This document shows positions 1 through 6,600 of a DNA stretch of 9,774 nt, one piece after another. The stretch spans positions 1 through 9,774 of the forward strand of contig CABRID010000076.1 in assembly GCA_902470895.1 (NCBI GenBank). The letters are read 5' to 3'. The translations under genes were made by a program, and so were the position numbers. The DNA is from an uncultured Collinsella sp. (lineage in GTDB: Bacteria; Actinomycetota; Coriobacteriia; Coriobacteriales; Coriobacteriaceae). How positions within the stretch are numbered: the first letter of the stretch is position 1; each line of letters starts with the position of its first letter. The notes under the pieces are model-generated. The model worked only from the letters and a program-made list of their open reading frames with translations. It had not been told where the DNA came from and did no database searches.

Positions 1-39
1 CCTCGGTCTCGTGGGCTCGGAGATGTGTATAAGAGACAG
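1..39 (+). other. Sequencing adapter contamination (Nextera read-2 transposase adapter)
   Basis: Positions 6-39 match the 34-nt Nextera adapter: GTCTCGTGGGCTCGG at 6-20, followed by the 19-nt mosaic-end sequence AGATGTGTATAAGAGACAG at 21-39. Positions 1-5 may be the tail of an index barcode. These bases are library-preparation sequence, not genome. The run of nine C at 43-51 just inside the junction may also be unreliable. Reliable genomic sequence probably begins near position 52. Confidence 0.97.
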
Positions 40-223
40 CTACCCCCCCCCGCACAGAATCGCCGTTACCGGTTGACGGTGCGGCGATTGCCGCCAGCGG
101 CGACATAAGCGGCTGAGCGATGAGGCCCGCCGTCAAAACGGTTGCGACGGCGCGGTTGGCAACGCCCTTGACGTTGACGGCCTTGGCCCGAGGCTCAAAG
201 TGTTGTGGACTGTAGTTTGTCAT
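40..223 (-). CDS. Secreted protein, N-terminal fragment with signal peptide (truncated by contig edge)
   Basis: Reading leftward from the ATG at 223-221, the frame stays open for about 60 codons until it runs into the adapter. A GGGAG Shine-Dalgarno lies 7 nt upstream of the start. The product begins MTNYSPQHFEPRAKAVNVKG, has basic residues up to about residue 24, then a hydrophobic stretch (AVATVLTAGLIAQPLMSPLAAIA, about residues 25-47). A plausible signal-peptidase site of type AxAA lies before PSTGNGDS. This is the layout of a long Gram-positive Sec signal peptide, so the mature protein would be exported. Nothing of the mature domain is present, so function cannot be assigned. The last codons are GGG repeats from the C run next to the adapter and should not be trusted. 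The translation fits a real gene well because signal sequence, start and ribosome-binding site agree. Confidence 0.75.
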
Positions 224-530
224 GGCTTTCTCCCTTTGACACGGATGTATCCATACGCTTCAAAATGTAGGAGCTGATTTTTGAATTCTGTTGCGCAACA
301 TTGGCGACCAGCGTATTTTTTGAAATTCATGCTCCTGTGCTTCACAATTTCGTCACATTTGAAGGAGCTGGTGCATCATATTTTCGCGTGATGGAATTGA
401 GCCTGTGATTTGCATTTGCTCCCGCGTCATCCGTCCTATCGGATTCCGCATCCAACAGACACCTCGCCCGCCACGGTGTAGAGTTAAGACAACGGGCGCG
501 TTGCGCGGACCGCGCTGGAACGAGGTGGAC
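224..530. promoter_or_regulatory. Divergent intergenic region with a 12-bp perfect palindrome (289-300)
   Basis: This 307-bp AT-richer region separates the leftward secreted-protein gene from the rightward DUF389 gene, so it must hold promoters for both. It contains a perfect palindrome, TGTTGCGCAACA, at 289-300. That is about 65 bp upstream of the leftward start, a position suited to an operator. I could not pick convincing -35/-10 pairs for either gene. No RNA gene or additional small gene is supported here. Frames crossing it have no ribosome-binding site or recognisable product. Confidence 0.4.
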
Positions 531-1670
531 ATGGAGCTCGACAAACAACAGATCAAGCGACTGCGCGAGCGTCATCATCGGCGTCACGGCATCCGCCCCG
601 CTCATAGCGAAGCCATGGAAAACATCACCCGCTTCCTCAAGCGCGCATTCAACATTCGCGAGGGTCGCGCGCCCTATCACGTGATCCGCAAGCGTTTTGT
701 AAACGGCGCGCGTCTGACTGGCTCTCACCTGTGTATCCTCATCATCGCCATGCTCATCGCAAGCATCGGCCTCGATATCGACTCGGACATCGCCATCGTG
801 GGCGCCATGCTCATCTGCCCGCTCATGGGCTCGGTTCTTGCCATGGCATACGGCATTGCCACGCTCGACCGCGAGATCACCGTCGAGGCCATTGCCAGCC
901 TCGCACTGCAGATGGTCTTTTGCCTGGTCACGTCCACGCTGTATTTTAAGCTCTCGCCCCTTGGCACCACCACGGCCGCCATCATCGACAACTCGACACC
1001 CACCATATGGGACCTTGCCGTCGCGCTCGCGGGCGGCTTTGCAGGCGGGCTGGGCAACTCGCGCGACCAGGAACCCGCCACGCTCATCGCCGGCGTGGCC
1101 GTGGCGACCGCGCTCATGCCGCCCCTGTGCGCGGCGGGCTATGGCATCGCCATTGCAAGCGGGTCACTGTTCCTCTCGGCCCTCTACGAGTTTGGCATCA
1201 ACGTCGTCTTTATCGCGCTGGCCGCCGAAGCCGTATTGCTTCTTTTGCGCGTGCCGCTCAAGCGTGACCTCAACGGCGACGGCATTGTGACCGCCGAGGA
1301 AAATGCCGAGGTCAACGAGCTGTCACGCAAAGTGCGCCGCCGCATCATCGTGGGAACGGTCATTTTTGCCATCCCCTGCATCGTTATGACGGCGGGGTCT
1401 ATTGGCTCGGCGCAGGCCGGCGTGCAGGATGGCTACGGCGTCACCGAAACTACGCGCGAGCTTGCCGCGGTGCTGCCAGGCTTTAAGGATTACACCGTCG
1501 CCGTCGAGACCTCGGCCACCGAAGGCGACGAGGAGGGCATCGTCGAGCGCGAAATCGTCGCCCATGTGACGACAAGCGAGGCGCTCGGGGCACACGACCG
1601 CCACGTCGCCCGCAAGCTCATCGACCTCAACGTGCCCGAGCTCGATCGCGTGGAGTTTGACGTGAAGTGA
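531..1670 (+). CDS. DUF389 family multi-pass membrane protein with EF-hand-like loop
   Basis: A 379-residue protein. The frame is open from 405, but the ATG at 531 is preferred because AGGTGG sits 2-7 nt before it and the upstream 42 residues are Arg/Pro-rich and unlike the family. The family is recognised from GAMLICPLMGSVLAMAYG (residues 91-108) and AGVAVATALMPPLCAAGYG (187-205), typical DUF389 signatures. About seven membrane segments are visible, near residues 64-82, 86-108, 118-139, 160-175, 184-208, 218-240 and 271-291. They follow a basic cytoplasmic N-terminus of about 60 residues (KRLRERHHRRHG). Residues 246-257 (DLNGDGIVTAEE), between the last two segments, match the 12-residue EF-hand loop pattern. 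A soluble C-terminal domain of about 85 residues follows. The molecular function of DUF389 proteins is not established. The gene stands alone, convergent with the next one. Confidence 0.9.
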   Translation: MELDKQQIKRLRERHHRRHGIRPAHSEAMENITRFLKRAFNIREGRAPYHVIRKRFVNGARLTGSHLCILIIAMLIASIGLDIDSDIAIVGAMLICPLMGSVLAMAYGIATLDREITVEAIASLALQMVFCLVTSTLYFKLSPLGTTTAAIIDNSTPTIWDLAVALAGGFAGGLGNSRDQEPATLIAGVAVATALMPPLCAAGYGIAIASGSLFLSALYEFGINVVFIALAAEAVLLLLRVPLKRDLNGDGIVTAEENAEVNELSRKVRRRIIVGTVIFAIPCIVMTAGSIGSAQAGVQDGYGVTETTRELAAVLPGFKDYTVAVETSATEGDEEGIVEREIVAHVTTSEALGAHDRHVARKLIDLNVPELDRVEFDVK

Positions 1671-1739
1671 TGCGGGACGCGAGGTGGGCCCGGCGCGAGC
1701 GCGCGCAACCACGGGGCACAGGCACAGCCAAGCGCAGCG
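1671..1739. other. Short convergent intergenic spacer
   Basis: A 69-bp GC-rich spacer lies between the stop of the DUF389 gene and the stop of the arylsulfotransferase remnant. It has alternating GCGC tracts, but I see no stem followed by a T tract in either direction. No intrinsic terminator can be supported here. Confidence 0.5.
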
Positions 1740-2243
1740 CTATAGTTCGTACTTGTACACGCGGTAGATGTACTTCTCGGCTTCCATTTCGTAGGTGGCA
1801 ATGGGCAGTCCATAGCAATCGTACTCGGCAAAGGTCTTGGCCTGGCCCGATGCCACGAGCATGCTATTCGAATTGCCGACGCGCTGCACACTGCCAACGT
1901 AGCCCGAGAACGGCACCGCGATCTGGTCTTCGAGCCCGTAGGCGCACGTGGCCTCGTCCACCGTAAAGATGCGCCCAAACGAATGCGTTCCCTTGCTGTA
2001 GTCGGTCACCACCGCGGCGCCCAGCTGACCCCAGTCGAACTTGGGATAGCTCTCGGCCGCACCAAAGTTGTTGTCGTACAGCAGCACCTGATAGCGACCG
2101 GGCGCGGTCGTCTCGTCGTTTGGCAGATAGGTCACACTGTGCTGGCCCGCGTTGAGCGAAAAATCGCCCTGGGCCTGCAATAACTTGTCTTCAAAGCCCG
2201 AGCCAGCCCATTGCCACTCCTTTCTATTTCTGGGTCCATCTTC
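1740..2243 (-). pseudogene. Arylsulfate sulfotransferase (ASST-like), C-terminal remnant
   Basis: The leftward open frame gives about 160 residues resembling the C-terminal blades of the arylsulfotransferase family (PF05935). It has a WQWAGSGFEDK entry, then GQHSVTYLPN, VLLYDNNFG, the SFGRIFTVDE strand, GSVQRVGNSNSMLVASG, and a final IYRVYKYEL. Full family members are usually several hundred residues with an exported N-terminus and catalytic His and Arg residues, and that part is missing here. The frame is closed upstream by TGA at 2246-2244. Recognisable homology starts at about 2216, preceded by a non-homologous stretch (GPRNRKE). The only in-frame start candidate is TTG at 2180 with no Shine-Dalgarno. 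An ATG at 2212-2210 with AAAGGAG ahead of it lies in another frame and stops after six codons. I interpret this as a gene that has lost its 5' half. A short independent protein is less likely. Confidence 0.65.
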
Positions 2244-2256
2244 TCACTGCTGGCGG

Positions 2257-2293
2257 CCGAAAATGATCCGTTTTCCTCCGACCCCGAGGGATC
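2257..2293 (-). terminator. Possible intrinsic terminator after the hydroxyacyl-CoA dehydrogenase gene
   Basis: Just past the stop of the leftward dehydrogenase gene, the RNA would contain GAUCC (2293-2289) pairing with GGAUC (2269-2265), with a smaller CUC/GAG pairing inside. It is followed by AUUUUC. The stem is short and interrupted, so termination strength is uncertain. The location is right, 5 nt after the stop codon. Confidence 0.4.
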
Positions 2294-2297
2294 GTTC

Positions 2298-3257
2298 TTA
2301 GTACTTGAAGAAGCCCTCGCCCGAGCTTTCGCCCAGCTTGCCTTCGTCGAGCATTTTCTTGAGAACGGAGGCCATGGCCTTAAAGTTGTAGGGCATCATC
2401 ATCTTCTTGAGCAGCGGGCTCACCAGGCCCGGCACCTTCTGATACTGCATGACGATGTTGTAGGCCGTCTGGATACCCACCGTGTCGAATACGCGGAACG
2501 GGCCCTTGGGAGCGCCGGTGCCACGCGTCCACGCGAGGTCGATGCTCTTGGGATCGCTCACGCCCGAGACGTACAGATCAAGGCCCGAAAGCAGCCACGG
2601 TACCAACATGGAGTTGAGCAGATAACCGTTCTTTTCCTTGTTGACGGGCAACGCCAGCATACGGATGTCGTTGGCAAAGTCGACGAGTTCATCGAAGTAG
2701 CGCTTGTCGGTCTGGTCCTGTGCCATGACCTCGGTCATGTTGTTCTTCCAGATAGAGTTGGCAAAGTGCAGCGACAGGTACTTCTCGGGGCGGCCAGTGT
2801 ACTTGGCAAAGGTACTCGGCAGTAACGTGGAGGAGTTGGTCACGACGACGGTCTTTTGCGGAAGGACCGGGGCGAGCTTCTTGTAAAAATCGATTTTTGC
2901 CTGGGTGTCCTCGGCCATAGACTCGATGACCAAGTCGGCGTCGGCCACTGCCTTGGCAAGATCGAGCTCCAGCTTGAGTGTGGAGTAGGCGCGCTCAACG
3001 GCGGCGAGTGCCGCCTCTTTGTCGAAGGGCTTGCCGCTATCGGCGATACCGGAGCACCACTCGCCCGTGCCGTCCGCCATACCCTCGATTGCCGCGATGT
3101 ACTCCTCGCGCACATGATCGATCTTGGGCTGGGTGCGACCGATGCTGCCCTCGCTGCGCAGCCAAATCGTTACATCGAAGCCGCAGTAGGCAGCCTGAAA
3201 GGCAATCTGGCTTCCCAGCACGCCGCCGCCGGCAACGCAAACGGTCTTGTAGCTCAT
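2298..3257 (-). CDS. 3-hydroxyacyl-CoA dehydrogenase family protein (NAD-dependent)
   Basis: A 319-residue cytosolic protein. The start ATG at 3257 has an AGAGGA ribosome-binding site at suitable spacing. The N-terminal Rossmann fold carries the dinucleotide motif GGGVLG (10-15) and the family stretch VIESMAEDTQAK (110-121). All four catalytic-type residues are visible: Ser in TNSST (142/143), His164, Glu176 and Asn215 in GYLLNSML. GTGAPKGPFRVFD (246-258) and the C-terminal GESSGEGFFKY match the usual C-domain signatures. Family members oxidise (S)-3-hydroxyacyl-CoA to 3-ketoacyl-CoA, or work in reverse in butyrate-type pathways. Two points are unusual. The canonical HFFNP is HFANS (164-168). 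There is also an extra segment of roughly 30 residues around 50-80, making the protein longer than typical Hbd (about 280). The substrate may therefore differ. It is transcribed alone, with no thiolase or crotonase beside it. Confidence 0.88.
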   Translation of the reverse strand: MSYKTVCVAGGGVLGSQIAFQAAYCGFDVTIWLRSEGSIGRTQPKIDHVREEYIAAIEGMADGTGEWCSGIADSGKPFDKEAALAAVERAYSTLKLELDLAKAVADADLVIESMAEDTQAKIDFYKKLAPVLPQKTVVVTNSSTLLPSTFAKYTGRPEKYLSLHFANSIWKNNMTEVMAQDQTDKRYFDELVDFANDIRMLALPVNKEKNGYLLNSMLVPWLLSGLDLYVSGVSDPKSIDLAWTRGTGAPKGPFRVFDTVGIQTAYNIVMQYQKVPGLVSPLLKKMMMPYNFKAMASVLKKMLDEGKLGESSGEGFFKY

Positions 3258-3429
3258 AGGAACAGTCCTCTCTTACGTAATTCCATAGATGTGTATTTAT
3301 TCAACCGTAAGAGGGCTGCACACTGGGGGTGGGTTCTATAAACGGACGGTAATTTGCGGCGAACGGCTACATCTGTTCATTATCTCAGGGTTCCGAGGGC
3401 GATTTTTTGTGCCACCGAGACGTCGTTTG

Positions 3430-3555
3430 CGGAAGTATGCGGCAAATTCCGGAACCCTTGAGCACCCCCCCGATTTTCCGCCAATAAAACCGCAGGTACA
3501 GGGCTTGGACATATTCGGTGTGCTCGGTCTATTCAGATTTTGCCGCATACTTCCG
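3430..3555. repeat. MITE-like element: 17-bp perfect inverted repeats enclosing a nested structure
   Basis: CGGAAGTATGCGGCAAA at 3430-3446 is repeated in inverted orientation, without mismatch, at 3539-3555, giving a 126-bp unit. Inside it, GAGCAC (3460-3465) pairs with GTGCTC (3520-3525), so the whole unit could fold into a long interrupted hairpin. The right copy is itself flanked by TCAGATTT (3533-3540) and AAATCTGA (3556-3563), an 8-bp inverted repeat around a 15-nt core. The left copy sits in TTTGC...GCAAA. No target-site duplication is obvious. It may be a small non-autonomous mobile element, a paired operator, or a structured RNA. Function is not known. Confidence 0.6.
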
Positions 3556-3611
3556 AAATCTGAGTTCGCAAAGGGTGATAGTCGGGGCGTTTACGCAACA
3601 TATGTCCAAGC

Positions 3612-3648
3612 AAAAACGGGTGGTAGCCGGTACGGCCACCACCCGTTT
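3612..3648 (-). terminator. Intrinsic terminator of the giant activase gene
   Basis: On the minus strand a 16-bp stem (3648-3633 with 3629-3614, one mismatch) closes a 3-nt loop and is followed by a run of five T (the A run at 3612-3616 on the plus strand). It begins 28 nt after the stop codon of the 1593-residue gene. Stem length, GC content and T tract make this the clearest terminator in the window. It separates the giant gene from the downstream dehydrogenase gene. Confidence 0.85.
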
Positions 3649-3676
3649 GTCTCATATCCAGCCCATAGCAGGCCAA

Positions 3677-6600
3677 CTACTTCTTAATGCCGCGTCCCAG
3701 GCGCTCAGCGACCGACGCCACGGCACTCTCGTCGACCGAGCCGCAGCTCACGCAGCCGTCATGGGCACGCATCTGGCCGGTGACCTCGTCCATCGCGAGC
3801 GGCGCCACCTTCTCAAGCTTAAAGCCCTTACCGGCGCGCATGTTCTCCTTGGCCACGCTGATCATGAGCTTAATACGGTTGAGCTGGTTGACCTCGGATG
3901 CGCCGGGGTCGTAGTCCACCGCGACGATGTTGCTCTCGGGGTGCTGACGGCGCAGCTCCTTGATCACGGCCTTGCCCACCACGTGGTTGGGCAGGCACGC
4001 GAAGGGCTGCGTGCAGATGATGTTGGGCGCACCGTGGTCAATCAGATCGAGCATCTCGGCCGTGAGCAGCCACCCCTCGCCCATGTTGTTGCACACCGAA
4101 AGCACCGTACGGGCCTTGTCCGCCATGGTGCCGATGCGCTCGGGCGCCTCAAAGCGGCGGGACTTTTCGAGCATCTCCTCCACCGGCGTGCGCATCCAGT
4201 CCACGAGCTTGATGAGCGCCTGCATACCAGCGCGCGTGGTAGCAGAGCTACCCAGCTCGTCCTTCTGCAGCTCGGCATTGCTCATGGAGTACAGGAAGAA
4301 GTCAAGCAGTCCCGGCACCACAGCCTCACAGCCCTCGCGCTCAATGACATCGACAACGTGGTTGTTGGCCGTGGGATGGAACTTGACCAAGATCTCGCCA
4401 ACCACGCCCACGCGCGGCTTGGTGCCCTCGCCCACGAGCGGCATGGTGTCGAACGCGCGGATGGCCTCACGCGCAAGCTTGGTGTAGTTGTGCCTGTTGA
4501 ACTTAGGCGCCAGCTTGCGGGCGCGCGCCATGTACTCCTCGTAGAGCGCGTTGGCGGCACCGGGCGTGGCCTCGTACGGGCGGCAACGGTAGAGCATCTG
4601 CATCATCACGTCGCCAAAGAGCACCGCGTAGACTGCCTGTTTAAGCAGCGCCGGCGTAATCTTAAAGCCGGGGTTGTCCTCGCCGAGCGCCACGGCCGAA
4701 AGCGAGATCACCGGAATCTCGGGGTGGCCGCTCTCGCGCAGGGCCTTGCGGATGAGCGCGATGTAGTTGGTGGCACGGCAGCCGCCGCCGGTCTGGCTGA
4801 TGACCACGGCCGTCTTGGACAGGTCGTACCGACCGCTCTCGATGGCCTCCATGATCTGGCCCGTCACCAGGATCGACGGATAGCAAATATCGTTGTTCAC
4901 GTAGCGCAGGCCGGCCTCGACGGCATCGTGGTCAGTCGAGGGCAGCAGTTCCAAGTTATAGCCAGCACCGCGGAACACCTCTTTGACCAGGTCAAAGTGG
5001 ATCGGCGCCATCTGCGGGCACAGGATGGTGTAGCCCTCCTCGCGCATCTGCTCGGTAAAGGGCACCTTGGGCCATGCGGTCGAAGCACTCTTGCGCTGCG
5101 CCTCGAACGTGTACTTGCGGCTCGCGAACGCGGGGGCATCCGTGGAGGGCGCCACCGGCGCGGCATCGCCCTGCTCGTAGGCCTCGCCCGCGGCCGTGGC
5201 CTCGGCCAAGCGCTCGGCCTCCTGGTCCTTGAGCGCTGCCATGAGCGAGCGAATACGGATACGCGCGGCGCCCAAGTTGGACACCTCGTCAATCTTGAGC
5301 ACGGTGTAGATCTTGCCGCTGGCCTCAAGGATTTCCTGCACCTGGTCGGTAGTCAGGGCATCGAGACCGCAGCCGAAGGAGTTGAGCTGGATCAGGTCCA
5401 GGTCGTTGCGCATCGTCACAAAGCGGGCGACGGCGTACAGGCGGCTGTGGTACATCCACTGGTCGACGACGCGAATCGGACGCTCGGGCTTTACCAGGTG
5501 CGCGAGCGAATCCTCGGTAAAGACCGCAAAGCCAAAGCTCGAGATAAGCTCGGGCAGGGCGTGGTTGATCTCGGGGTCGTTATGGTAGGGACGGCCGGCG
5601 AGCACAATGCCGTGGCCGCCGTGGTCCTCGACCCACTTAAGATCCTCCTCGCCCATGGTCTGGATGTCCTCGTGGAAACGCGCATCGGCCTCGTAGGCGG
5701 CGTTGACGGCGGCATCGACCTCGGAACGCGTGATCTTGGGTCCACGCACACGACCGCGACCGGCCTCAGCATCGGCCACACGGTCGACGGCGAGCACCTG
5801 GTACAGACGGCGCTTGAGCTCGGTCTTGTCGTGATAGGGCACAAACGGGTACAGGAACTCGATGTTCTGCTCGCGAATCTCGTCGATATTGAGCGCCAGC
5901 GCCGTGGGGTAGCTCATGACAATGGGGCAGTTGTAACAGTTGCCGGCGGTCGGATCCTCCTTGCGCTCCCAGCGCACGCACGGCATCCAAATGAAGTCGA
6001 CATCGCGGTCGATGAGGTTCATCACGTGGCCGTGGCTCATCTTGGCCGGATAGCACACGCTCTCGGACGGCATGGACTCGATGCCCGCCTGGTAAGTCTT
6101 TTTGCTCGACTGGTCGGACAGCTGCACGCTAAAGCCCAGGCGCGTAAAGAACGCATGCCAGAAGGGGTAGTTCTCGTACATGTTGAGCGCGCGCGGGATG
6201 CCGACGGTGCCGCGCGGGGCCTCGTCGGGGCTCAGGATCTCGCGGTTAAAGAGCAGCTCGTTTTTCTTTTTGAAGAGGTTGGGGGCCTCAGTCTTCTGCT
6301 TTTTGTGGCCAGCGCCCTTCTCGCAGCGGTTGCCGGTAATGAAGCGCCTGCCGCCGCCAAAGTCGTTGACGGTAAGCTGGCAGTTGTTAGAGCAACGGCC
6401 GCAGCGGACATGCTTTTGCGTCACGGTGAGGTGCGCGATGTCCTCGGCCGAAAGAATGGTCGAAGTGCCGTCGGCACCGGCGCGATCGCGGGCGAGCAGG
6501 GCCGCACCGTAGGCGCCCATGCAGCCGGCAATGTCGGGACGCACGGCATGAACGCCGGTGAGCTGCTCAAACGCGCGCAGCGTGGCATCGGACATAAAGG

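Larger units (their letters stand above)
3258..3676. other. 419-bp intergenic region between the two acyl-CoA genes
   Basis: This gap holds the terminator of the giant activase gene (3612-3648), a MITE-like 17-bp inverted repeat pair (3430-3555), and the promoter region of the leftward dehydrogenase gene. An 8-bp inverted repeat, CTCTTACG at 3270-3277 and CGTAAGAG at 3306-3313, lies directly upstream of that gene's ribosome-binding site and could be an operator. Several frames are open through the gap, but none has a ribosome-binding site or protein-like composition. I do not call a gene here. A -10-like element could not be paired with a good -35. Confidence 0.5.

Noticed and set aside
405..530. 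Longer N-terminus for the DUF389 protein starting at 405
   Set aside because: The added 42 residues are Arg/Pro/Cys-rich and unlike a protein start, whereas ATG 531 has a proper AGGTGG site.
2211..2825. Plus-strand 204-codon frame opposite the hydroxyacyl-CoA dehydrogenase
   Set aside because: The minus-strand protein has full family motifs. The plus-strand frame has none and lacks a ribosome-binding site.
3336..3548. Minus-strand 70-codon Cys-containing frame in the same gap
   Set aside because: It overlaps the MITE-like repeat. No Shine-Dalgarno and no recognisable motif.
3289..3687. Plus-strand 132-codon frame across the intergenic gap
   Set aside because: It runs through the inverted repeats and the terminator, has no ribosome-binding site, and shows no protein-like composition.
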